Shown here in pieces: positions 47,417 through 55,715 of a stretch of DNA of 64,000 nucleotides. Within the stretch, counting starts at the first letter, position 1. Every line of letters begins with the position of its first letter. The notes under the pieces are model-generated. The model saw nothing but the letters and a program-made list of their open reading frames with translations. It was not told where the DNA came from and searched no databases. This DNA comes from Aerococcaceae bacterium DSM 111021 (GTDB lineage: Bacteria; Bacillota; Bacilli; Lactobacillales; Aerococcaceae). The position numbers and the translations under genes are program-made. Location of the stretch: positions 186,001 to 250,000 of the forward strand of contig JACCEK010000002.1 of the NCBI GenBank assembly GCA_020112395.1. The letters run 5' to 3'.

Positions 47417-47758
47417 TTAACTCACACTTATTGAATTTATGTTAAACTCTAACACATTTGCAAGCACTTTAGTTACTTCTTGAAACGCTTCTTTTACTGA
47501 TGAGATGTCCCCACTAATAATTAACGATCCAGTAAATCGATCAACAAAGTCTATTTCTACATCAGCTGCTTTAACTGCCAGATCCACCGCTATAATTGCT
47601 GTTTCACTTGGTGTAATCGTCATAATGCCGATTGCTTTTTTATTAGATTGAGTCACACCAATTTTTACATAGACCTCATCATCTGGATTCGCAATAATAT
47701 GAGCTAAAGTAATCTGCTTTCCAGGAACGTATTCTTGGATAACTCTTTCTATATCCAT
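47417..47758 (-). CDS. eutS: Microcompartment shell protein EutS, copy in the main operon
   Basis: 113 residues, circularly permuted BMC domain: QEYVPGKQITLAHIIANPDD, GIMTITPSETAIIAVDLAVKAADVEIDFVDRFTG is the EutS core. Similar in sequence to the second copy at 50128. Bent-hexamer shell protein. Lies between eutG and eutV. Confidence 0.93.
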   Translation of the reverse strand: MDIERVIQEYVPGKQITLAHIIANPDDEVYVKIGVTQSNKKAIGIMTITPSETAIIAVDLAVKAADVEIDFVDRFTGSLIISGDISSVKEAFQEVTKVLANVLEFNINSISVS

Positions 47759-47784
47759 AAAATTTCTCCCTCCTTCAAAACAGA

Positions 47785-48909
47785 TTAGTAACTACGTTCT
47801 AAGATACCCAGGACATCATTAACTGTTGGAACAATCGGGTTCGTATCAGTTGATTTATCTTTTAATGAGTCATTTGCGATTGCCTCTTTGTTAGCTTCAA
47901 ATACATCTTTCTCAAGCCCGAACGCTTTAAAACTTAACGGAATATCTAAGCTTTTAAGTAACTTCGTAATCTCGTTGACTAAACTTCTCGTTCCAATGGT
48001 TGCACTCGTTGCAGTCAGACCTAGTAACTCTGCTATTTGACGATATCTTTCTGCTACATCTTTATTGAGTTTCATTGTTAAGCCACTATTATATTTAATC
48101 ACTTCCGGTAATAAGATCCCGTTTAAGCGACCATGAGCAATATGGAATTTCGCACCCGCAGCATGAGCAATACCATGGTTTAACCCCAATGAAGCTTGAT
48201 TGAATGCGAGTCCTGCCATACACGATGCGATATGCATCTTCTCGCGAGCTTCCATATCCGCTCCATCTACAAAAGCCCTAGATAGGTATTTGAATACATA
48301 AGCAATGGCTTTTTCAGCTAAGGCATCAGATATATCATTGGCCTTCACTGATACATACGCTTCAATCGCATGCGTGAGTACATCAATACCTGTATCCGCT
48401 GTCAATGTATTCGGAAGCCCTTTCAATAAACTCGAATCTAAAATAGCCTCACTTGGCAAGATCTCATCTGAGATCAATGGGTACTTAATACCTTTTTCAG
48501 CATCCGTTATAATTGAAAAGTTCGTCACTTCCGACCCTGTCCCACTCGTTGTCGGTATAACAATCAGTGGTATATCCGATATTCCTCCAGTCTCCTTACC
48601 GAAGTAGAGAATCCCTTTTGCTGCATCAATCGGTGAACCGCCACCTAATGCAATTAACTGCGTTGGTGAGAATTCTTTTGCGACTTGAATCCCCGCAATA
48701 ATATTCTCAATCGTTGGATCGGGTATCACATCATTGAATAGTTCAATATCATTTGAGTCATTGATATGACTCTTAACCTTTACCATCAAGTCAGAAGTAG
48801 AAATAAAGTTATCCGTAATAATTAAAATTTTTTCATGATCAAAATGGCTCAATCTATCTAGACTATCATCGCCTATATAAATCTTCGTACCAAAATTTAC
48901 CGAAATCAT
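47785..48909 (-). CDS. eutG: Iron-containing alcohol dehydrogenase EutG
   Basis: About 374 residues. GGGSPIDAAKGI nucleotide loop, PTTSGTGSEVTNF, and metal His motifs AFNQASLGLNHGIAHAAG and HGRLNGILLPEV. Reduces acetaldehyde to ethanol and regenerates NAD+ in the shell. The ATG at 48909 is chosen: it follows AAAGGGGG, whereas the longer frame starts inside the upstream terminator. First gene of the attenuated operon. Confidence 0.93.
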   Translation of the reverse strand: MISVNFGTKIYIGDDSLDRLSHFDHEKILIITDNFISTSDLMVKVKSHINDSNDIELFNDVIPDPTIENIIAGIQVAKEFSPTQLIALGGGSPIDAAKGILYFGKETGGISDIPLIVIPTTSGTGSEVTNFSIITDAEKGIKYPLISDEILPSEAILDSSLLKGLPNTLTADTGIDVLTHAIEAYVSVKANDISDALAEKAIAYVFKYLSRAFVDGADMEAREKMHIASCMAGLAFNQASLGLNHGIAHAAGAKFHIAHGRLNGILLPEVIKYNSGLTMKLNKDVAERYRQIAELLGLTATSATIGTRSLVNEITKLLKSLDIPLSFKAFGLEKDVFEANKEAIANDSLKDKSTDTNPIVPTVNDVLGILERSY

Positions 48910-48926
48910 TTCATCCCCCTTTCTAC

Positions 48927-49020
48927 AAAAAAAGGCCACAAGATAATAGGCATCTACATAGTAGATACATATATACTCATGGCCTCATTGCACTTGAATT
49001 TATTACACGTCGTTGTGTAA
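48927..49020 (-). promoter_or_regulatory. eutG leader: ANTAR-type hairpins and terminator
   Basis: In minus-strand order: a hairpin TTACAC-AACGAC-GTGTAA (49020-49003) with a hexaloop having A at 1 and G at 4. Then GC-AATGAG-GC (48993-48981), again with A1 and G4 but a short stem. Then a terminator whose 5' arm (AGGCCATGAG) overlaps this second hairpin and whose 3' arm CTTGTGGCCT runs into seven T (48985-48927). This is the layout of EutV-controlled antitermination in Enterococcus. Confidence 0.8.
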
Positions 49021-49032
49021 GTAACTGCTTAC

Positions 49033-49061
49033 ATAATACATTTAATCAAATTACTTGTCAA
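49033..49061 (-). promoter_or_regulatory. Promoter of the eutG operon
   Basis: Minus strand: consensus -35 TTGACA (49061-49056), 17 bp, -10 TATTAT (49038-49033). Transcription would start near 49026, just before the ANTAR hairpins. Confidence 0.75.
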
Positions 49062-49069
49062 TCATAATT

Positions 49070-49657
49070 TTACATCTTTTTTAAATCTTCTTTGCTTATT
49101 TCCGTATGGAAAACTTTTCCACTGCGCTCATAAAGGATATCTTTAACATTTTCTTCTGCGTTCACAAAGCGCGCTACAGCAAAGAAATAATCCGATAATC
49201 GATTCACAAATCTCACTGCTTCTGGATTCGTGTCATTCGACCACTGGAAACTAACAATTTCTCGCTCTGCTCTTCGAGCGACCGTGCGAGCAAAATGAAG
49301 ATAACTTGCTAAGGTCGTCCCTCCTGGTAGAATAAAAGATTCAACAGTGGGTGCTTTGTCAGAATAGAAATCAATTCGTTCTTCCAACCACAACGTATTC
49401 TCTTTCGTCATTCGATACGTCGCATCAATCGCTGGGTTGGCTAAGTCATTCCCACAATCAAATAAATATTGTTGAATGGTATTTAATTCCTTTTGTAAGT
49501 CATTGAACTTACCAGACATACTTGCTGCAATACCAACAACACTATTCAATTCATCCACTGTACCGTAAGCAACTACACGCTTTGAATCTTTCGCAATTTG
49601 CGATCCACCAATGAGGCGTGTATACCCTTTATCACCTGTTCTCGTATAAATTTGCAT
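49070..49657 (-). CDS. ATP:cob(I)alamin adenosyltransferase, PduO type
   Basis: 195 residues. YTRTGDKGYTRLIGG at the N-terminus binds ATP; GTVDELNSVVG and a C-terminal RRAEREIV...NRLSDYFFAVAR are PduO-family signatures. Makes adenosylcobalamin for EutBC. Third gene of the eutS-eutP unit; two bases separate it from eutP. Likely the main adenosyltransferase here, since the EutT-like protein is diverged. Confidence 0.93.
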   Translation of the reverse strand: MQIYTRTGDKGYTRLIGGSQIAKDSKRVVAYGTVDELNSVVGIAASMSGKFNDLQKELNTIQQYLFDCGNDLANPAIDATYRMTKENTLWLEERIDFYSDKAPTVESFILPGGTTLASYLHFARTVARRAEREIVSFQWSNDTNPEAVRFVNRLSDYFFAVARFVNAEENVKDILYERSGKVFHTEISKEDLKKM

Positions 49658-49659
49658 GA

Positions 49660-50109
49660 CTAATCCTCCATCTCTATGAATGCTAATATCTCGTTAGTCC
49701 CTCTTTGCTCAACTGAAGATACTTCGAATATCTTCTCAATACCTGCAAGTTTTAGATTATCCCGTACGAGCTTAAGTTGGTCTTGAGATGCTATATCTGT
49801 TTTTGTAATAATTCCAATACAAGGTTTGACAAAAATATGCGCAAATCCCGGAGAAAAAACTTGGCTAGTGTCGATACCACTTGAAATAAATGCAATGATA
49901 TCCACTTCTGCAGATAAGTTTTGAATCGTACTATAAAAATGTCGATGTTGGATAAACTCACCCGGTGTGTCAATTATTTGCTCATGAAATTCGACCGCTT
50001 GAGTCTTATCATAAGTAAAATCATCATTATACAATGCTTGTTTCAATGTTGTCTTTCCAGCCCCAACAGGCCCGATAAACATCATTCTTCTTTTTTTAAC
50101 ATTTGACAT
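49660..50109 (-). CDS. eutP: EutP/PduV-type GTPase-like protein
   Basis: 149 residues, small Ras-like P-loop protein: GPVGAGKTTLKQAL, IDTPGEF (G3), and ITKTDIA (G4). Associated with microcompartments in Eut and Pdu loci; acetate-kinase activity has been reported for an EutP in Salmonella, but that is not readable here. Between eutS copy 2 and the adenosyltransferase gene. Confidence 0.9.
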   Translation of the reverse strand: MSNVKKRRMMFIGPVGAGKTTLKQALYNDDFTYDKTQAVEFHEQIIDTPGEFIQHRHFYSTIQNLSAEVDIIAFISSGIDTSQVFSPGFAHIFVKPCIGIITKTDIASQDQLKLVRDNLKLAGIEKIFEVSSVEQRGTNEILAFIEMED

Positions 50110-50127
50110 ATTTATTCACACTGCCTT

Positions 50128-50472
50128 CTAAGTCGTCGTAATTTTTGACACGGTAAAGCCAAGCTGACTACTCAAGTAATGATTAGCCGCTTCACAAGCA
50201 TTGCGAACATTCGAAATATCTCCCAAAATAACGACAGATCCGCTAAACCGGTCAACAAAACCAATTTCTACATCTCCAGCTTTTTTAGCGATATCAACAG
50301 CAATAATTGCAGCTTCGCCAGGTGTTATAGTCATAATACCCATGGCACTGAATGGTTTATCCGTAAAACCTAATTTATCCAATACCCGCTTATCTGGATT
50401 AGCGATAACGTGTGACATCGTTACCTGTTTCCCTGGTACTGATTCATATATCTTTCGATCTAACTTTTCCAA
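50128..50472 (-). CDS. eutS: Microcompartment shell protein EutS, second copy
   Basis: 114 residues with a TTG start (GAGGTG upstream). YESVPGKQVTMSHVIANPDK and GIMTITPGEAAIIAVDIAKK mark EutS. Clearly paralogous to the copy at 47417 yet diverged, so not a recent duplicate. First gene of the eutS-eutP-adenosyltransferase unit. Confidence 0.92.
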   Translation of the reverse strand: MEKLDRKIYESVPGKQVTMSHVIANPDKRVLDKLGFTDKPFSAMGIMTITPGEAAIIAVDIAKKAGDVEIGFVDRFSGSVVILGDISNVRNACEAANHYLSSQLGFTVSKITTT

Positions 50473-50515
50473 TTTGGCACCTCACTTTTTTATGAAAGCG
50501 CAACAACACACGTTC

Positions 50516-50544
50516 ATATTATGTAATTAGTTTGACATTGTCAA
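50516..50544 (-). promoter_or_regulatory. Promoter of the eutS-eutP-adenosyltransferase unit
   Basis: Minus strand: -35 TTGACA (50544-50539), 17 bp, -10 TAATAT (50521-50516). The short leader that follows has no terminator, so this unit appears not to be attenuated. Confidence 0.75.
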
Positions 50545-50561
50545 CGGTAAAATAAAGCAAC

Positions 50562-50593
50562 AAAAAAATCCCACTGTCAAAATAACAGCAGGA
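50562..50593 (-). terminator. Terminator of the EutX-like RNA
   Basis: Minus strand: TCCTGCTGT...ACAGTGGGA stem with two wobble pairs, then seven T. It lies just upstream of the eutS promoter, where the only transcript to end is the riboswitch RNA. Confidence 0.75.
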
Positions 50594-50829
50594 CACACAC
50601 TTTATTTATATGTTAACAAAGAAATAGAAAACATAAATTAACCATGATATAGGCTGACAAACCTCCATCAGTTTTTAATTCCTCATCGAAAATCAGACAC
50701 ACTCTATATCATGAATCCATTCGATAGAGACTCCCATTTTGCTAAAAAATGAGCCTACTTTAGTTTCTATGCTTCTTTGCATAACTCACGGCACTACTTT
50801 ACCTCGAAGCAGTCGCGTATCTAATTAGC

Positions 50830-50921
50830 AAACTAATATAAAGATCTGACTAAGTATAATGATATACTATTACAGTGGCGGGACCGTATTGGAATCAAAC
50901 CAAATTTCCGAATATTAGTTT
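50830..50921 (-). promoter_or_regulatory. Compact (class II-type) cobalamin riboswitch
   Basis: Minus strand: P1 arm AAACTAATAT (50921-50912) pairs perfectly with ATATTAGTTT (50839-50830). Inside are GGTTTGATTCC, ACGGTCCCGCCACTGTA and TTAGTCAGATC, the conserved core. The ~92-base size and lack of the large peripheral stems fit the adenosylcobalamin class II form used in eut loci. Confidence 0.85.
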
Positions 50922-50944
50922 CACATGGTATTTCTATCACAGTT

Positions 50945-50973
50945 ATAATAATATATATAATATTATAATGCAA
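50945..50973 (-). promoter_or_regulatory. Promoter of the EutX-like RNA
   Basis: Minus strand: -35 TTGCAT (50973-50968), 17 bp, -10 TATTAT (50950-50945), about 24 bases before the P1 stem of the riboswitch. Confidence 0.55.
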
Positions 50974-50987
50974 GATTTTTCTAGGAG

Positions 50988-52525
50988 ATGATTATATCGA
51001 ACCCATAACATTCTTAATTACGGGTGACTTACACGGACAATTTAAGCAATATCAACCGCTCAAGAAACTAACCGATTCCATTAAACAAGCATCGGATAAT
51101 CCCGTCTGGTCGATTGATATCGGTGACTTTACCCAAGGTAGTCTGCCAGCTTATTATTATAGTACCATTCAAAAATCACCGGATTTTTTTGCGCAAGCTC
51201 AAAACTTTTTGGATGTCGATTATCAATTATTGGGCAATCATGAATTCAATCACGGGCGAGAACATCTTGAACATATTATTAAAAAGCTGAACTCTAAAAC
51301 GTTAAATGCCAATATTATTGACACTGAATCAAATGAACCATTCTTAGGGCAAGCTTACGATATTATTAAAGTAGATGACCTTTCAATTGGAATCATCGGC
51401 TTAACAACTGCCTTTATCCCCCATTGGGAACCAAAAGAAAATTATCATCATTTAACTTTTGTGGATCCCCTATTAGTACTGGAAAAGCATATCAAACAAC
51501 TTAAAGATAAAGTTGATTATCTTATTGTGGCTTATCACGGCGGTGTAGAGGGGGATTTAGATACACTCGAATATAATGATATGACTCCCGGAGAAAATCA
51601 AGGTTTGGAAATACTCAAAAACTTTCCCGATGTAGACCTTTTAATAACCGGACATCAACACTTAACTTTGAATCAAAAACTTGGAGATACGTTATTAATC
51701 CAAACAGGAAGTCAAGGAAGCTATCTTTTCGAGATTACAATCCATAAAGATACAAACGGGCTACTTCAGACTGAGTGCACAATACATGAAGTGCCATTAA
51801 TCCCTAAGACAGAAAAGCAATTGCCTTTCATAACACTTGAAAGTCAAAAAAGATTACAAGACTGGGCTACACAAGCGCTCACTCATATTCCAACAGTAAA
51901 AAATTTACCTCAAACGCATATAGAAGCAAGTTTATCCAACCACCTTTTCTATGAACTGCATAATCAAGTTCAACAACAAGTTGGCCAGGCTGATTTCTCT
52001 TTAACACCTGTACCCAATGATGCCTTTAACCACTTTGTGGGACGAATAACCAATGAGAGTCTGCTCAAGAGCTTTCCTTTTTACAATAAGATTGCGACAC
52101 TCCTTATTACAGGGAATGAATTAATTGACATGATGGAATATAACTTGGCTGTCTTTAATATTGAAGACAACAACATTCACTTTAATTATGACTTCACAAC
52201 GCCTTATAAGCATCATTATCACTTTTTTTCATTCAGTGGTTTTGAATGTGAAGCGGATTTATCCGCACCTGTTTACCAGCGCGTTCGCCGGGTTATTGAT
52301 TCAAGTACACATGATTTACTTATCCCTGATAAAGAATATACACTCGCAGTCTCAATTTACCATGCTGTATCTGATCACGGTATCCCACACTTAAGTGAGG
52401 ATAAAATCATACGAATCAGTGAACATGACAGCTTTTATTACATGCAAGAAAAGCTTCAAATGATGGACAAGAAAGCTTGGAACACATTGCAGACAAATTA
52501 TACACATCTTAAATTTAAACAATAA
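50988..52525 (+). CDS. Metallophosphoesterase/5'-nucleotidase with unclear start
   Basis: The reading frame ends at 52525 and is open from 50969. Residues just after 50996 read EPITFLITGDLHGQF (metal motif DxH), then IDIGDFTQG, LLGNHEFNHGRE, AYHGG and TGHQHL, so the catalytic domain begins near 51000. A 5'-nucleotidase C-terminal domain follows (about 250-500). No ATG, GTG or TTG exists in this frame before 51209, which would delete the first two motifs. A good AGGAGA with ATG at 50988 is in another frame and stops after six codons; one added base in the CCC run near 51002 would join it. Either an ATC start (50996) or a frameshift. No signal peptide, so cytosolic. Confidence 0.75.
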
Positions 52526-52575
52526 AAATAACCGAATCAGTGAACAAAAATGTTCGCCGATTCGGTTATTTTATA
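52526..52575. terminator. Bidirectional terminator between the nucleotidase and cobS
   Basis: AAAATAACCGAATC and GATTCGGTTATTTT form a long stem with an inner TGAACA/TGTTCG pairing. It overlaps the last bases of cobS. Confidence 0.9.
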
Positions 52576-53323
52576 GAATTTGCCACACAATCAACCAGAT
52601 AATTTGGCTAATTAAGATCGATGCACCTGCTGTATCTCCATTAATCCCTTGGACTAATTTGTAGACACCTTTCCGGTATAATTCAATTAATAATATAGTT
52701 ATAAGGTAGGTCATAACACCCTTCAAATCCCAAAAAAGATACGACCAACTGACGGCTAATAATTGAGTGATTAATATCCGATAAGTAGGTATACCGGTCA
52801 ATATACTTCCTAAGCCATTCTTTGTCTTACTTTGGTAAGTAGACTGACGGAAGGTCATCGTCAGCGCACTTCTTGATATAATATAGAGAGTCAGAATCAT
52901 GACAACTTCATTCATGACATCCCCTGTTGCTGCTAAGACTAGCCCCCCGTAAAAGACAACAATCAAATAATACATAATCAGTGCAACAACGCCGTTAGAT
53001 CCTATTCTTGAGTCTTTCATAATTTCTAATTTCCGCTCTTTATCTCTGCCTGAGAATAGACCATCCGCCGCATCTGCTAGCGCATCATGATGAAACGCCC
53101 CCGTATAAATCACATCAAGTAACAACACAATCAGCCAAGCTTCTAATATCCCGACTCGTAAGCGCAGCAAGTAATAAGGAACGACAAATAGCAGTCCATA
53201 TGCTAAGCCAAACACGCCCATAAAGGGAACCCCTTTTTTAAAGCTTTCGACCGGATCATCAATCCTATAATTGATGGGGATTCTTGTAAAGAATTGAAAG
53301 TAATTAATGATTGAACGAATCAT
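52571..53323 (-). CDS. cobS: Adenosylcobinamide-GDP ribazoletransferase CobS
   Basis: 250 residues, about six membrane helices. [16 protein letters not shown] and [14 protein letters not shown]-like ([12 protein letters not shown]) motifs bind the metal and phosphate. Joins adenosylcobinamide-GDP and alpha-ribazole(-phosphate) to make B12. Overlaps cobU by 4 bp. Last gene of cblS-cobU-cobS. Confidence 0.95.
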   Translation of the reverse strand: MIRSIINYFQFFTRIPINYRIDDPVESFKKGVPFMGVFGLAYGLLFVVPYYLLRLRVGILEAWLIVLLLDVIYTGAFHHDALADAADGLFSGRDKERKLEIMKDSRIGSNGVVALIMYYLIVVFYGGLVLAATGDVMNEVVMILTLYIISRSALTMTFRQSTYQSKTKNGLGSILTGIPTYRILITQLLAVSWSYLFWDLKGVMTYLITILLIELYRKGVYKLVQGINGDTAGASILISQIIWLIVWQIL

Positions 53324-53946
53324 GGCTTCAATTGCCTCGCAATACCTAACTCGACCATATATACATTGTCTGCATGTTTAGCAAAATGGCGATTAATAAT
53401 TCCATAATAGTCCGCAAAGATTCTCCCCAATTTTGTTGGTGGTGTAATACTCCAGCCCACTTCGTTGGTTACAACAACAAACTTGGTCTCACTTTGTTTC
53501 ATTGCGTTAATCAGCAGATTAGCTTTCCCCATCAGATATTCTTGCATATAATCTGTATCTTGTTTCGTGAACTCATTAATAAAAGCATCCACATCAAAGT
53601 CTTTAGGCAATTTCGCCAACTGATGCTTCGCAACGTAATAGCGTCCAATCTCATCAAAGAATAAGTTATTTACCCATAAAGTAACACAGTCCATTAAGAT
53701 ACTTTCATAGTCATTACTTTCTTTAATCATTTGGTCTAAATCTTTATATTCTTCAATCGTTACCCAGCTATCTGGTCGGTCAGATTGATGTTTTTCTATG
53801 CGACTTTCCATCTCACTATCTAGAAACTGGTTGGCTTGAGTCGCAATATAAGCCACCCTTTCATCTTGATAAGACTTTACAATACTTTCTGCATAGTTTG
53901 ACTTGCCACTTTTAACTGGTCCTGATATCAGTGTTATATTACCCAT
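53320..53946 (-). CDS. cobU: Adenosylcobinamide kinase/guanylyltransferase CobU
   Basis: About 208 residues. Walker [30 protein letters not shown] and a C-terminal [19 protein letters not shown] are family marks. Phosphorylates and guanylylates adenosylcobinamide. The ATG at 53946, preceded by GGGAGGG, is preferred to one seven codons earlier. Overlaps the cblS end by 8 bp. Confidence 0.93.
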   Translation of the reverse strand: MGNITLISGPVKSGKSNYAESIVKSYQDERVAYIATQANQFLDSEMESRIEKHQSDRPDSWVTIEEYKDLDQMIKESNDYESILMDCVTLWVNNLFFDEIGRYYVAKHQLAKLPKDFDVDAFINEFTKQDTDYMQEYLMGKANLLINAMKQSETKFVVVTNEVGWSITPPTKLGRIFADYYGIINRHFAKHADNVYMVELGIARQLKP

Positions 53947-54688
53947 GCGCTTTCCCTCCCATTTCACCTATCACGAAGACATGCTTAAACCGTTCATTGA
54001 ACGAGTGTAATAGCTCCACTTTCCCAACCACTAAAACGGTCGTACTTGGCCCAGCAGACTGGGTGCAAAGTGACTCTAATTCTAAGTCATCACTTGGTGT
54101 AAAGCTTAACTCATTCATCTTGGCCACTTGTTCTGCTTCATTCCAGCTCCCCTTAGAACCGACTGGTACTATCTCAGAAACTAATTCACCCATTGACTGA
54201 ATCCATCGAACATCATCATAAGACACAATCTCTTCACGATGCTCAATTAAGTCCGATCCGACATAAGGATAACCAATTTGATAAACAACATCCCTCGGCT
54301 TTACCCGCTTCCAAAGCAAGTCATCTTCTAATGCTTTCCCTATCAAAGTCACTCCGAGAGAAGTCATCGTCGTTTCCATATTCTCTTCGGTACTCCCGTT
54401 CATTTCTAAGTCAGAATAGCCAGCCTTCACTAACTCACTTCTGATTCCTTTTAACAACTGTTCACCCGTCGGCTTCATCTCATTACCGAATAAATTAACA
54501 ATGACAAAAGGCTCCGCCCCAATCGATAATAATTCCAGAAGTGGTACTCTCACACACATCGCACTAGTCAGTTTTGGGTCAACTTCCAAGGTATCATTCA
54601 CTTTATGACCAATCGATGCGGAAGTATCACAAGCAATAACTAACTGTTCTCTTCCAAGTGATTGAATGGTTAAATCACGATATTGCAT
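53939..54688 (-). CDS. cblS: Alpha-ribazole kinase CblS-like (AIR synthase-related)
   Basis: 249 residues of the PurM/ThiL-like fold: VIACDTSASIGHK at the N-terminus, TSAMCVRVPLLELLSIGAEP, and a C-terminal SAGPSTTVLVVGKV. Firmicutes CblS proteins phosphorylate alpha-ribazole taken up by CblT, replacing CobT. Position directly before cobU and cobS, and the presence of cblT at 33436, support the assignment. No cobT was seen in the window. Confidence 0.82.
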   Translation of the reverse strand: MQYRDLTIQSLGREQLVIACDTSASIGHKVNDTLEVDPKLTSAMCVRVPLLELLSIGAEPFVIVNLFGNEMKPTGEQLLKGIRSELVKAGYSDLEMNGSTEENMETTMTSLGVTLIGKALEDDLLWKRVKPRDVVYQIGYPYVGSDLIEHREEIVSYDDVRWIQSMGELVSEIVPVGSKGSWNEAEQVAKMNELSFTPSDDLELESLCTQSAGPSTTVLVVGKVELLHSFNERFKHVFVIGEMGGKAHG

Positions 54689-54854
54689 TAAATCTTCCTT
54701 CCTCGAGATAATTTAACGATTTCATTAAGTATTTTATATTATCTGACTGAAAATAATTTAAGTCAAGCTAGATTGTAGGAGTCAAGACAATTCAACTATC
54801 TACCTTGCCTGCTCATCCCCCACCTCCACGACAACCCGCAATCCCATACAAAAC

Positions 54855-54884
54855 AAAAAAGACGCATCCCTCAGGACACGCCTT
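54855..54884 (-). terminator. Minus-strand terminator
   Basis: Minus strand: AAGGCGTGTCC-TGA-GGGATGCGTCTT followed by TTTTT. It lies downstream of the DUF2922 gene and repeat element. The rest of 54700-54977 shows no gene. Confidence 0.7.
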
Positions 54885-54977
54885 AAAACTCTTATACCCA
54901 TTTCAAACCCCACATCAATTCCCACCCTCTCCCACCAAAACAGTAGGTTTGCTTGACAGATTCAATCCTCCAGTCCA

Positions 54978-55171
54978 AGCTTATGAAAGTGAGAACGGTG
55001 CGGTACCATAGTGTAAAAGACGACTGGACGCACATGAAGTCGTAGGAGCAAAGCGACATACGAAATCAGTAGAACAGCGAGACGAAAGCTCAGTCACTTG
55101 GCGAAAGCCGAAGTGATTGAGCTGAAGTCGGTCTCACTATGGTCACCGAACCGTTCTCACTGTAATAAGCT
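54978..55171. repeat. 194-bp structured repeat element with imperfect terminal inverted repeats
   Basis: Left arm AGCTTAT..AGTGAGAACGGT..GGTACCATAGTG (54978-55013) and right arm CACTATGGT.ACCGAACCGT (55135 on), ending TCTCACT..AATAAGCT, are about 35 bp imperfect inverted repeats. Inside, AGCTCAGTCACTT and AAGTGATTGAGCT pair around a GGC-GAAA-GCC cap, and CGACT/AGTCG forms another stem. No open frame. A matching single end lies at 29763-29797. It could be a MITE-like or a BOX-like intergenic element, or a structured RNA. Confidence 0.7.
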
Positions 55172-55204
55172 GACTATCTAATGCCGATAATCACTCAACC
55201 CAAC

Positions 55205-55435
55205 CTACGCAGCCACATACACATCCTCAACAGTACGACGCACATACCTCGCACCAACACCCTGCGCATACGTATCTCCGTTATCCCCCACGAAGATCTC
55301 CGCTCCAGCAATCACATCCAACACACCTTGCACCACCTGAGACGTCAACCCCTCCTGTGGATTACGCAACGTGATTTTCTTACTAGAACCCGCTGCATCT
55401 TTGAATAATAACTCTAAGTTATTTGTTTGTTCCAT
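55205..55435 (-). CDS. DUF2922 family small protein
   Basis: 76 residues: LELLFKDAAGSSKKITLRNP and GARYVRRTVEDVYV match DUF2922. Small soluble protein, function unknown. It follows the DUF1659 gene, its usual partner in Firmicutes. GGGGG-rich ribosome site. Confidence 0.8.
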   Translation of the reverse strand: MEQTNNLELLFKDAAGSSKKITLRNPQEGLTSQVVQGVLDVIAGAEIFVGDNGDTYAQGVGARYVRRTVEDVYVAA

Positions 55436-55472
55436 GTTTATTCCACCCCCTTTTCTCGATCATCAACACCCT

Positions 55473-55673
55473 TTAAGCAAAGGCATATGTCACAACAGCT
55501 TGAGTCGTACCAATCGGCTCATCAACTAAACTTTGCAAAGCCTGACGCACTGCCGACACATCATCTGCTGATGCATCTTCCGTTAGATCATTCAACGTCA
55601 CAGTCGTCTTCTTCTCCGTCACCGGATCCACCGTCGTGAACTTTAAACTCGCAGATAAGAATTCCTTGTTCAT
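55473..55673 (-). CDS. DUF1659 family small protein
   Basis: 66 residues: ASLKFTTVDPVTEKKTTVTL and a C-terminal TTQAVVTYAFA match DUF1659. Function unknown. Lies between the sigma-factor gene and DUF2922 gene; AGGAGG precedes the ATG. Probably one operon. Confidence 0.8.
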   Translation of the reverse strand: MNKEFLSASLKFTTVDPVTEKKTTVTLNDLTEDASADDVSAVRQALQSLVDEPIGTTQAVVTYAFA

Positions 55674-55715
55674 AATCCCCCTCCTCCTTGTTTCGCTCTT
55701 GTAAGCTCAAACAAC

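Larger units (their letters stand above)
50562..50938 (-). ncRNA. EutX/Rli55-like regulatory RNA (riboswitch plus ANTAR hairpin)
   Basis: A promoter (50973-50945) starts a minus-strand transcript containing a compact cobalamin riboswitch (50921-50830). Next is a hairpin TATGC-AAAGAA-GCATA (50783-50768) whose hexaloop has A1 and G4, the ANTAR recognition rule, and which fits the reported AGCAANGRRGCUY motif. A second loop AAAGTA follows nearby with a weak stem, then T6 (50749-50744), and a terminator at 50593-50562. In Enterococcus EutX and Listeria Rli55 such RNA sequesters EutV when B12 is scarce. No open frame is visible. Exact ends are inferred. Confidence 0.7.

Noticed and set aside
54978-55171. 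Group II intron or tRNA-like gene
   Set aside because: GAAA-capped hairpins are present, but no reverse transcriptase, no intron domain V consensus that I can align, and no tRNA cloverleaf.
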